Shown here: positions 35,986 through 44,650 of the stretch, piece after piece
Layout of the letters: the number at the start of each line of letters is the position of its first letter
Numbering within the stretch: the first letter of the stretch is position 1
Assembly (NCBI RefSeq): GCF_039503195.1
Contig: NZ_JBCJKP010000001.1
Coordinates: forward strand, 2,418,001-2,482,000
Direction of reading: 5' to 3'
Source of the DNA: Streptomyces mirabilis
GTDB lineage: Bacteria > Actinomycetota > Actinomycetes > Streptomycetales > Streptomycetaceae
DNA length: 64,000 bases
Position numbers and translations under genes: made by a program
The notes under the pieces: generated by a model
Databases searched by the model: none
Seen by the model: only the letters and a program-made list of their open reading frames with translations
Told to the model about the DNA's origin: nothing

Positions 35986-37057
35986 CGGCCGTCACCGCCT
36001 CGTCCCGAGGACTGGCACAGCGTGCGGGGGTCGCCTGCTCGTCGCCGAGGAAGGCGACGAGGCGCTGCCGGTGGACGACGCCCACGAGGGCGCGCCGCTC
36101 GTCGAGCACCGCCACCGGGTGCGTGAGGCGGGCGCTGATCGCGCAGAGGTCCACGAAGGGGGTGTCGGGCGTGGCGCTCTCGCAGTCGCAGTCCGCCTCG
36201 TCGCCGCGCACGTCGGTGTCCATGACGGCCCCGGCGGTCAGAACCCGGGAGCGGTCGACGTCCTGGGTGAAGGAGGCGACGTAGTCGTTCGCGGGACGCA
36301 CGAGGATGTCCTCGGCGGTGCCGGTCTGGACGATGCGTCCGTCGCGCATGACGGCGATCCGGTCGCCGAGGCGCATCGCCTCGTTGAGGTCGTGGGTGAT
36401 GAAGACGATGGTCTTCTTGAGCTTCTTCTGAAGCTCGATCAGCTGGTCCTGCATGTCACGCCGGATCAGCGGGTCCAGCGCGCTGAACGACTCGTCCATC
36501 AGCAGCAGATCGGCGTCGGTGGCGAGCGCGCGGGCGAGGCCGACGCGCTGCTGCATACCGCCGGACAGCTCGTCGGGCCAGGACTTCTCCCAGCCGGCGA
36601 GCCCGGCCAGCTCCAGGGCCCTGGTGGCGCGTTCCCTGCGCTCGGGGCTCGGCACGCCCTGGACCTCAAGGCCGTAGGCCGCGTTCTCCAGGACGCTGCG
36701 GTGCGGGAAGAGCGCGAAGTGCTGGAAGACCATGCTGATCTTCTTCGACCGGACCTCGCGCAGCGCGCGGGCGCTGAGCGCGGTCAGGTCCTGGCCGTCG
36801 AATCGCACCTGGCCCGCGGTGGGCTCCAGGAGTCCGTTGAGCATGCGCAGGAGGGTGGACTTGCCGGATCCGGACAGGCCCATGACGACGAAGATCTGGC
36901 CGGGTTCCACCGTGAAGGACGCGTCGATCACCGCGGCGGTCGTGCCGTCGGCGCGCAGTTCCTCACGGTCGGCTCCCTGGCGGAGCCGCTCCACCGCGGC
37001 GTCGGGTCGTCTCCCGAACACCTTGTACAAATGCTCGGCCTCAAGCCTGGATGACAC
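35978..37057 (-). CDS. proV: Glycine betaine/proline ABC transporter ATP-binding protein
   Basis: A 359-aa ABC ATPase of the ProV/OpuAA type. Walker A GLSGSGKS, Q-loop FQHFALFPH, signature LSGGMQQRVGLARAL, Walker B LLLMDESFSALDP and HDLNEAMRLGD. The C-terminal 100 residues form a CBS-like module (VLDERRALVGVVHRQRLVAFL), which in OpuA senses ionic strength. The long N-terminal segment (DAAVERLRQGADREELRADG) is typical. The start is GTG at 37057, with GAGAGG five bases upstream. First gene of the two-gene betaine operon; it overlaps the permease start by 8 bp. Confidence 0.93.
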   Translation of the reverse strand: MSSRLEAEHLYKVFGRRPDAAVERLRQGADREELRADGTTAAVIDASFTVEPGQIFVVMGLSGSGKSTLLRMLNGLLEPTAGQVRFDGQDLTALSARALREVRSKKISMVFQHFALFPHRSVLENAAYGLEVQGVPSPERRERATRALELAGLAGWEKSWPDELSGGMQQRVGLARALATDADLLLMDESFSALDPLIRRDMQDQLIELQKKLKKTIVFITHDLNEAMRLGDRIAVMRDGRIVQTGTAEDILVRPANDYVASFTQDVDRSRVLTAGAVMDTDVRGDEADCDCESATPDTPFVDLCAISARLTHPVAVLDERRALVGVVHRQRLVAFLGDEQATPARCASPRDEAVTAGA

Positions 37058-37174
37058 GGGTGCCTCTCGATCGGACAGTTGAAAAACCAACGGGGTTGTC
37101 CCGGCGCCGCGCCTGCCCACGCTTACACGGAGCAAACACAGGAGTGGTCCAGGTCACTGTCAGTGGCGTACGGC

Positions 37175-38110
37175 ATGATGCGAGGCGTGACCAGACGCCT
37201 GATGCTGCTCGACACCGCTTCCCTGTACTTCCGGGCCTACTTCGGGGTCCCCGACTCGGTGAAGGCCCCGGACGGCACGCCCGTGAACGCCGTGCGCGGG
37301 CTGCTCGACTTCGTCGACCGGCTGGTCAGGGACCACCGTCCCGACGATCTGGTGGCCTGCATGGACGCGGACTGGCGCCCGCAGTGGCGGGTCGACCTGA
37401 TCCCCTCGTACAAGGCGCATCGCGTCGCTGTGGAGACCGAGGCCGGCCGGCCGGACGAGGAGGAGGTGCCGGACACGCTCTCCCCGCAGGTGCCGGTCAT
37501 CGAGGAGGTCCTCGACGCGCTGGGCATCGCCCGCGTGGGGGTCGAGGGGTACGAGGCGGACGATGTGATCGGCACCTTCACCGGGCGCGCCGACGGCCCG
37601 GTCGACATCGTCACCGGCGACCGCGACCTCTACCAACTGGTCGACGACAAGCGGGGGGTGCGCGTCCTGTATCCCCTCAAGGGCGTGGGCACGCTCCAGC
37701 TCACCGACGAGAGCTGGCTGCGCGAGAAGTACGGGGTCGGCGCTTCCGGATACGCGGATCTCGCGTTGCTGCGCGGCGACCCGAGCGACGGTCTGCCGGG
37801 GGTGCCGGGGATCGGTGAGAAGACGGCGGCCAAGCTGCTCGACCAGTTCGGCGACCTGGCCGGAATCATGGCGGCGGTCGACGATCCCAAGGCGAAGCTG
37901 ACACCTTCTCAGCGCAAGCGGCTCGCCGAGTCGCGGCCGTACGTCGCGGTCGCGCCCAAGGTCGTACGGGTCGCCGGTGACGTTCCCCTGCCGGACGTCG
38001 ACACGGCGTTGCCGCACGCGCCGCGCGACCCGGCCGCGCTGGAGGGACTGGCCGCGCGCTGGGGCCTGGGCGGGTCGCTGCAGCGGTTGCTCACCACGCT
38101 CGGCGAGTGA
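37175..38110 (+). CDS. 5'-3' exonuclease (DNA polymerase I N-terminal-like)
   Basis: A 311-aa stand-alone flap/5'-3' exonuclease. The PIN-like domain has LMLLDTASLYFRAYFGVP, the metal-binding EGYEADDVIG and VTGDRDLYQLVDD. The helix-hairpin-helix is GVPGIGEKTAAKLLDQFGDL. It removes RNA primers or flaps from DNA, supplementing PolA. Several starts are close: ATG at 37175 and 37178, GTG at 37187 and ATG at 37202; the first is listed, none has a clear ribosome binding site. Divergent from the betaine operon. Confidence 0.9.
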   Translation: MMRGVTRRLMLLDTASLYFRAYFGVPDSVKAPDGTPVNAVRGLLDFVDRLVRDHRPDDLVACMDADWRPQWRVDLIPSYKAHRVAVETEAGRPDEEEVPDTLSPQVPVIEEVLDALGIARVGVEGYEADDVIGTFTGRADGPVDIVTGDRDLYQLVDDKRGVRVLYPLKGVGTLQLTDESWLREKYGVGASGYADLALLRGDPSDGLPGVPGIGEKTAAKLLDQFGDLAGIMAAVDDPKAKLTPSQRKRLAESRPYVAVAPKVVRVAGDVPLPDVDTALPHAPRDPAALEGLAARWGLGGSLQRLLTTLGE

Positions 38111-38279
38111 TCGGGAGCGAGTGGAAATGATGTTCTCGCCCGGAAGAGTGACATTCCCCATTCAGGGTAGCCTTACTCGCGGAGCAGGACTCGACCCCTG
38201 CCACCGCGCGACTCGAGCCCTGGCGTGGGGGGCTCATGAGCTTTTCGCGCGGGGGGTGTCAACTGGGGAAGAGGTGCTA

Positions 38280-38297
38280 GCTTAGGTAAGCCTAAGC
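38280..38297. promoter_or_regulatory. Iron box (DmdR/IdeR-type operator)
   Basis: GCTTAGGTAAGCCTAAGC is a perfect dyad, close to the TTAGGTTAGSCTAACCTAA consensus of IdeR/DmdR1. It lies 20 bp before the ATG of the siderophore-interacting protein, consistent with iron-dependent repression. Confidence 0.85.
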
Positions 38298-38317
38298 GAG
38301 TGAACGAGGAGGCCGTC

Positions 38318-39166
38318 ATGGCAGAGCGTCCGGCACGCAGGTCCAGGAAGCCCCACTCCGCGCACGTCGTGCGGACCGAGCGGTTGACCCCCCACATGCA
38401 GCGTGTCGTGCTGGGCGGCGAGGGCCTCACCGAGTTCACCGCGGGCACCAGCACCGACCACTATGTGAAGTTGCTGTTCGCCCCGGAGGGTGTCACCTAC
38501 CCCGAGCCCTTCGACATGGAGCGGATCCGCGAGGAACTCCCGCGCGAGCAGTGGCCGGTGACCCGGACCTACACCGTGCGTGCCTGGGACCCCGAACTGC
38601 GCCAGCTGACGCTCGACTTCGTGGTGCACGGCGACGAGGGCCTGGCCGGGCCGTGGGCGGCGCACGTCCAGCCGGGCGAGGTCGTACGGTTCATGGGTCC
38701 GGGTGGCGCCTACGCGCCCGACGCGAGCGCCGACTGGCATCTGCTCGCCGGTGACGAGAGCGCGCTGCCCGCGATCAGCGCCGCCCTGGAGGCCCTGCCG
38801 GAGGGCGCCGTGGCCCGCGCCTTCGTGGAGATCTCCGGGCGTGAGGAGGAGCAGAAGATCGACTCCGACGTGGAGGTCGTCTGGCTGCACCGCGGGGACC
38901 GGCCGCTCGGCGAGGCCCTGGTGGAGGCCGTCCGCGCCCTCGACTTCCCGGCGGGCCGGGTGCAGGCGTTCGTGCACGGCGAGGCGGGCTTCGTGAAGGA
39001 GCTGCGCCGGCTGCTGCGGGTCGAGCGTGAGATCCCGCGCGAGGACCTGTCGATCTCCGGCTACTGGCGCCTTGGGCACAACGAGGACGGCTGGCAGGCC
39101 TCCAAGCGGGACTGGAACGCGCAGGTGGAGGCGGAGCAGGAGGCGACCGCGTCGGCCGCCTCCTGA
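38318..39166 (+). CDS. Siderophore-interacting protein (FAD-dependent ferric-siderophore reductase)
   Basis: A 282-aa flavoprotein of the ViuB/SIP family. FAD-binding domain at about 15-130 with RTYTVRAWD and GPGGAYAPD; NAD(P)H-binding SIP domain after DWHLLAGDESALPAISAALEALP, including VWLHRG and FVHGEAG, and the C-terminal ISGYWRLGHNEDGW. It reduces ferric siderophores in the cytoplasm to release iron. The ATG is preceded by GAGGAGG at ideal spacing. The iron box directly upstream supports iron-repressed expression. Confidence 0.94.
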   Translation: MAERPARRSRKPHSAHVVRTERLTPHMQRVVLGGEGLTEFTAGTSTDHYVKLLFAPEGVTYPEPFDMERIREELPREQWPVTRTYTVRAWDPELRQLTLDFVVHGDEGLAGPWAAHVQPGEVVRFMGPGGAYAPDASADWHLLAGDESALPAISAALEALPEGAVARAFVEISGREEEQKIDSDVEVVWLHRGDRPLGEALVEAVRALDFPAGRVQAFVHGEAGFVKELRRLLRVEREIPREDLSISGYWRLGHNEDGWQASKRDWNAQVEAEQEATASAAS

Positions 39167-39214
39167 CTCCCGCCCCCTCGCGTCACCCAGGACGCCGACC
39201 CCGGCCCCTCGGGG

Positions 39215-39987
39215 TCACACGGAACGCTGGTAGGACCTGAACGTACGGATCGACAGCCACACCGCCGCCACGGCCAGTGCGAGCAGCGCGCCCGAGCGGC
39301 CGACCACGACACCCCAGTCGGGGTGCTCGGACATCGCCGAACGCCCCGCCACCATGGCCCAGTTGAGCGGATTGAAGTCGGCGATGTGCCGCATCCAGCC
39401 GGGCATCTGGGACGGGGCCATGAAGGCCGAGGAGAGGAAGGTCAGCGGCAGCAGCAGGAACGTGTTGATGCCGATGATCGACTCCCGCTCCCGGACCAGC
39501 ATGCCCAGCGCGTTGGACAGCGCTCCGAAGATCGTGCCGAGCAGGACCGAGGCGGCGATCAGGATCGCGATGCCGCCGATGCCGTCCGGGTAGTCCGCGC
39601 CGCCCAGCAGGCCGAGCAGCACGATGATGACCGACTGCAGCGCGGTGATCAGGCCGTTGTTGACGACGTTGCCGTTCATCAGGGCGGCCCGGCTGACGGG
39701 CGTGGTCAGGAAGCGGTTGAGCGTGCCGCGCTGGATCTCGTCGAGCGTGCCCATGCCCGCCCACATGTTGGAGCTGAGCGCGCTCATCACGACCACGCCC
39801 GGGACGAGGTAGTCCAGATACGAGGTGGTGCCGAAGCCTCCGAGTTCGACGACCTTCTTGAAGAGGCTGCCGAACAGGAACAGCCAGATCACCGGCTGGA
39901 TCAGGGTGATGATCGCGTAGGCGGGCTGCCGTGCGAACACCATCAGCTGACGCTGGGTCATGTACCAGGTCTGGGAGACGGCGGTGC

Positions 39988-39991
<4 letters not shown>
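39215..39991 (-). CDS. ABC-2 type transporter permease (DrrB-like)
   Basis: A 258-aa permease with six hydrophobic helices (AYAIITLIQPVIWLFLFGSL, YLVPGVVVMSALSSNMW, LQSVIIVLLGLLGG). The ABC-2 signature is FNPLNWAMVAGR. Daunorubicin-type exporters move lipophilic drugs out; the real substrate is unknown. Its start overlaps the ATPase stop by 4 bp (ATGA). PadR just upstream in the same direction probably regulates the pair. Confidence 0.9.
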
Positions 39992-41004
<1,013 letters not shown>

Positions 41005-41133
41005 GACGACTGCTCTCCTGTGTGAGCGGTGATCTCGGGCGGGTATGCCGAGCCGATCCGCGTGAAGAGCGCCGGGCTATCCTGGGTGTGCCGCACCTCG
41101 ATGGCTCGAAGCTGCCTCACGGCGGGTTCGGTT

Positions 41134-41185
41134 CGGGGTTCGAGACCCCGGCGGAGCTGCTGCAACAGCGCTGCCGGGGTCTTTT
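41134..41185 (+). terminator. Competing hairpins with T-run (plus-strand terminator/attenuator-like)
   Basis: GACCCCGGC (41144-41152) and GCCGGGGTC (41173-41181) pair perfectly and are followed by TTTTC, a classical intrinsic terminator on the plus strand, rare in this genome type. Upstream, CGGGG (41134-41138) and CCCCG (41146-41150) around TTCGAGA form a T-arm-like hairpin that uses the same C-run, so the two exclude each other. A TATCCT near 41086 could be a -10 box. I infer a small RNA or attenuated transcript of about 100 nt; no plus-strand gene is adjacent. Confidence 0.45.
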
Positions 41186-41195
41186 CTCTGTTCGG

Positions 41196-41846
41196 CTACG
41201 GCCTTTCGGCCTCACCGGCTTCCAACTGCTGGTACTCCTCGGGGATCTCCCCCGTCTCGCTGAAGGACCGCCACTCCTTGACGCCCGGAAACGTGCCCGC
41301 CGTGACCTCCGCCAGGAAGCCGCGGACCCATGCGGCCTCCGCCTCGATCATGTGCAGCTTGAACTCGGACTCGATCAGGAAGAGCCGGGGCAGCGTCTCG
41401 TACAGCTTCTCCAGGCCGCCGCGCAGACTCGCGGCCCGCACCTCCAGCATGGTGAGCCGCTCCCCCAACAGGCGTGCCACCTCGTCGGGATGGAGCACGC
41501 CCATCAGCGAGAGCGCGGCCTCGAAGATCGGATACTCCTCCGCCGGGACGGCGAGCAGGTCCGACAGCCACTCCGTGGCCTCCGCACGTCCGGCGTCCGT
41601 GATGCCGTACAGCGTGCGCTCGGGGCGGTTGCCCTGTCGCTGCACCTCCGCGACCTCGACGAAGCCGTGCTTCTCCAGGTTCTGCACGACGGTGTAGAGC
41701 GAGCCGTAGTTGATCTTCAGGCTGGTGTCCTTGCCCCGTCGGCGCAGGGTCTGGGCGATCTCGTACGGATGCATCGGCTTCTCGGTGAGCAGCACCATGA
41801 CCGCGAGCGCCAGCGGATTGCTCAGCTTCCGGCGTTTCGTCGCCAT
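41196..41846 (-). CDS. PadR-family transcriptional regulator
   Basis: A 216-aa regulator. PadR winged helix at about 10-90 (PLALAVMVLLTEKPMHPYEIAQTLRRRGK, INYGSLYTVVQNLEKHGFVEVAEVQRQGNRPERTLYGIT) and a C-terminal helical dimerisation region of the Vir type (EYPIFEAALSLMGVLHPDEVARLL). Such proteins repress drug exporters until the drug binds. It lies 191 bp upstream of the drrAB-like pair in the same direction. Start MATKRRKLSNP has GAGGTGAGG upstream. Confidence 0.9.
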   Translation of the reverse strand: MATKRRKLSNPLALAVMVLLTEKPMHPYEIAQTLRRRGKDTSLKINYGSLYTVVQNLEKHGFVEVAEVQRQGNRPERTLYGITDAGRAEATEWLSDLLAVPAEEYPIFEAALSLMGVLHPDEVARLLGERLTMLEVRAASLRGGLEKLYETLPRLFLIESEFKLHMIEAEAAWVRGFLAEVTAGTFPGVKEWRSFSETGEIPEEYQQLEAGEAERP

Positions 41847-42013
41847 GATGACCTCACCTCGTCTCCGAATATCCGTTGCCGAACATATCGCGTGTACGCG
41901 GCGCGCGTCAATACACACGATGTATCGCGATTCTTCACGGGGCGCAAGGGCGTGAGGACTTAGGCCCGACCCCGACACGGCCGTGTCACGCGAGCGAAAC
42001 AGGTACTCCCTAA

Positions 42014-42033
42014 TTTCTGTCACCCGACAGGAA
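42014..42033. promoter_or_regulatory. Near-palindromic operator before the APC permease, same as at 50465
   Basis: TTTCTGTCACCCGACAGGAA is an 8-4-8 dyad with one mismatch. It matches the perfect operator upstream of the DUF1989 operon, and both copies share the left flank CCCTAATTTCTGTC. It lies 64 bp before the permease start. I infer joint control by the TetR protein at 49.6 kb. Confidence 0.65.
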
Positions 42034-42097
42034 TCCGGCTCACGCCGTCCAGCACACCCACCCCGCCCACCCTTCCGCGCCGAAGGCAGGTGCCGCC

Positions 42098-43648
42098 GTG
42101 ACCACCACCGCCCCCTCCGACGTACGCCCCGACCCTCCGGAGTCCTCCGGCGACCGATCCCTGGCCGAGTTCGGCTACCGCCAGGAGCTGCACCGCAGCC
42201 TCGGCCGGTACGCCTCGTTCGCCGCAGGGTTCTCCTTCATCTCCGTCCTGACGACCGTCTTCCAGTTCTTCGCCTTCGGGTACGCGTTCGGCGGCCCCGT
42301 CTTCTTCTGGACCTGGCCGGCCGTGCTCGTGGGCCAGTTGGCGGTCGCCGCCTGCTTCGCGGAGCTGGCCGCGCGCTATCCGATCTCGGGCGCCATCTAC
42401 CAGTGGTCCTCGCGTCTGTCGAACCTCTCCTTCGGCTGGTTCGCCGGCTGGATCATGGTGATCGGGCAGATCGTGGTGGTTGCGGCGGCGGCGCTCGCGC
42501 TGCAGATGGTGCTGCCCGCGATCTGGTCCGGCTTCCAGCTGGTCGGCAGCGATCCGGCTCCCACCAGCCCCGACGGAGCGGCCAACGCGGCGGTCCTCGG
42601 CGTGATCCTCCTCGTGCTGACCACCCTGGTGAACGTCATCGACAACCGCGTGATGTCGGTGATCAACCGGATCGGTGTCACCGCCGAGATCATCGGCGCC
42701 GTCCTGATCATCGTGCTCCTGCTCACCCACTCCGAGCGCTCTCCCGGCATCACCTTCCACGCCGGCCAGGGCAGCACCGGCCTGTTCGGGGCGCTGATGG
42801 TGGGCTCGTTCATGGCCGCGTACGTCATGATCGGCTTCGACAGCGCCGGGGAGATGAGCGAGGAGACCCACCACCCGCGCCGCACCGCGCCCCGCACGAT
42901 CCTCACCGCGCTAGGCGCCGCGGGTCTGCTCGGCGGACTGATCGTGCTCGGCGGACTGCTCGCCGCGCCCAGCCTCACCGACGGCCGTCTCGGCGTCGAC
43001 GGTCTGAGCTACGTCCTGACCAGCAGCCTCGGCGACGGGGTCGGCCGCGCGCTGCTCGCCGACGTCGTGGTGGCCATCGCGGTGGCGACCCTGGCGATCC
43101 AGACCGCTGCCTGCCGCATGCTCTTCTCGATGGCCCGCGACCACCAGCTCCCCTTCTCCGGCCGCCTCTCCAAGGTCAACCCGCGCACCGGCATGCCGAG
43201 CGCTCCCGCCCTGGTCGTCGGCGTCCTCGCCGCCGCTCTGCTGCTGCTCAACTTCGCCTCCCCCGACGCCTTCCTGGCGATCGGCACCACCTGCATCGTG
43301 ATGCTGTACCTGGCCTACGCGATGGTGACCGGGCCACTGCTGGTCCGTCGGCTGCGCGGGCAGTTCACCGCCGACGGCACCGACGAGAGGGGCGCCCCGC
43401 TCTTCTCGCTGGGCCGCTGGGGCGTCCCCGTCAACGTGATCGGCCTCGTCTACGGCCTCTTCATGACCGTCAACCTCGCCTGGCCGCGCGCGGCGGTGTA
43501 CGACCCGGCCGGGGGACACTGGTACTTCCAGTGGTTCACGGTGCTGTTCCTGGGCCTGACGCTGGTCGCCGGCGCCGCCTACCGGGCCTACCGGGCGCGG
43601 ACACCGGTGGGCGAGACTCCCGAGGTGGTCCCGGCCTCGTACGCCTGA
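42098..43648 (+). CDS. APC-superfamily permease
   Basis: A 516-aa membrane protein with about 12 helices (FAAGFSFISVLTTVFQFFAFGY, ISGAIYQWSSRLSNLSFGWF, GFDSAGEMSEETHHPRRTAPR). The E-E-T-H-x-P-R-R signature is that of the amino acid/polyamine/choline superfamily, close to GABA/choline-type permeases. Its GTG start has GGCAGG upstream. Given the shared operator, I infer that it imports the nitrogen compound used by the 50.5-kb operon (urea, guanidine or a related amide). APC permeases are commonly found next to urea-carboxylase operons in other bacteria. Confidence 0.88.
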   Translation: MTTTAPSDVRPDPPESSGDRSLAEFGYRQELHRSLGRYASFAAGFSFISVLTTVFQFFAFGYAFGGPVFFWTWPAVLVGQLAVAACFAELAARYPISGAIYQWSSRLSNLSFGWFAGWIMVIGQIVVVAAAALALQMVLPAIWSGFQLVGSDPAPTSPDGAANAAVLGVILLVLTTLVNVIDNRVMSVINRIGVTAEIIGAVLIIVLLLTHSERSPGITFHAGQGSTGLFGALMVGSFMAAYVMIGFDSAGEMSEETHHPRRTAPRTILTALGAAGLLGGLIVLGGLLAAPSLTDGRLGVDGLSYVLTSSLGDGVGRALLADVVVAIAVATLAIQTAACRMLFSMARDHQLPFSGRLSKVNPRTGMPSAPALVVGVLAAALLLLNFASPDAFLAIGTTCIVMLYLAYAMVTGPLLVRRLRGQFTADGTDERGAPLFSLGRWGVPVNVIGLVYGLFMTVNLAWPRAAVYDPAGGHWYFQWFTVLFLGLTLVAGAAYRAYRARTPVGETPEVVPASYA

Positions 43649-43686
43649 ACCCGTCCCCCCGCCCCGAGCCTCGTACGCTTGACCAG

Positions 43687-44634
43687 GTGAGACGCAGACC
43701 CCGGATCCCGCCCTCCCCCCTGCCGCAGCGCGAGGGAGTCGACCCCGTGCGGATCAGGCTGCCGCGGGACGGGGGGTGGGCCACCGTGCGGGAGCATCTG
43801 GTGGAGCGGCTCGCGGCCGAGGCCGGGGTGATCGACGGGATGTTCGGGGACGGGCTGATCGTCGGCGCCGACGGGCGTCCGGTGGCGCCCGACGCGGCGT
43901 ACGAGCCGGGGATGTTCGTGTGGTTCCACCGGGAGCTGCCCGACGAGGAACCGGTGCCGTTCGCCCTCGACGTGCTGTACCGCGACGAGCACATCGTCGT
44001 CGCCGACAAGCCGCACTTCCTCGCCACCACCCCGCGCGGGGGCCATGTCGCCGAGACCGCGCTGGCCCGGCTGCGGCGGGAGCTCGGCCTGCCGGCGATC
44101 GGCGCCGCGCACCGGCTGGACCGCCTCACCGCCGGGCTGGTGCTGTTCACCGTGCGGCCCGAGGAGCGCGGCGCCTACCAGACGCTGTTCCGCGACCGGC
44201 GGGTCCGCAAGGAGTACGAGGCGGTGGCCCCGTACGACACGGGGCTCGCGCTGCCCCGGACCCTCACCAGCCGGATCGTGAAGGAGCGCGGGGTGCTGGC
44301 CGCGCGCGAGGTGGCGGGCGAGCCGAACGCCCTCACGGAGGTCGAACTCACCGACCACCGCGACGGACTGGGGCGCTACCGCCTGCTGCCGCACACCGGG
44401 CAGACCCATCAACTGCGGGTGCACATGAACGCGTTGGGCGTGCCGATCCTCGGCGATCCGCTCTACCCGGTGGTGACCGGCCCCGTGCCGGCCGGTGACT
44501 TCCGGCGTCCGCTCCAACTGCTCGCGCGGGTACTGGAGTTCACCGATCCGGTCACGGGACGCGCGCACCGGTTCGTCAGTGGGCGAGCACTGCGGGCCTG
44601 GTCCTCGTACGACGAGTGGGCCCAGGGGGCGTGA
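43687..44634 (+). CDS. RluA-family pseudouridine synthase
   Basis: A 315-aa RNA pseudouridine synthase. Catalytic HRLDRLTAGLVLF (Asp), the preceding VVADKPHFLATTP, and the downstream GRYRLLPHTGQTHQLRVHMNALGVPILGDPLYP are the RluA signatures. The N terminus is an S4-like extension typical of the actinobacterial subgroup. Starts at a GTG (43687); the frame is open far upstream through the permease gene in another frame. It probably modifies rRNA or tRNA; the site is unknown. Confidence 0.9.
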   Translation: MRRRPRIPPSPLPQREGVDPVRIRLPRDGGWATVREHLVERLAAEAGVIDGMFGDGLIVGADGRPVAPDAAYEPGMFVWFHRELPDEEPVPFALDVLYRDEHIVVADKPHFLATTPRGGHVAETALARLRRELGLPAIGAAHRLDRLTAGLVLFTVRPEERGAYQTLFRDRRVRKEYEAVAPYDTGLALPRTLTSRIVKERGVLAAREVAGEPNALTEVELTDHRDGLGRYRLLPHTGQTHQLRVHMNALGVPILGDPLYPVVTGPVPAGDFRRPLQLLARVLEFTDPVTGRAHRFVSGRALRAWSSYDEWAQGA

Positions 44635-44650
44635 TCGCCGGCGGCCCGGC

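Noticed and set aside
33370-36126. Open frame of 918 codons on the plus strand antisense to the betaine transporter
   Set aside because: A GC-rich shadow frame of a clearly real gene; no domain, and it spans two gene boundaries on the other strand.
41112-41158. Possible tRNA (T-arm CGGGG-TTCGAGA-CCCCG followed by GCGGAGC)
   Set aside because: No matching GCTCCGC acceptor strand or anticodon arm lies upstream at tRNA spacing. The T-arm-like hairpin is better explained as part of a competing-hairpin RNA.
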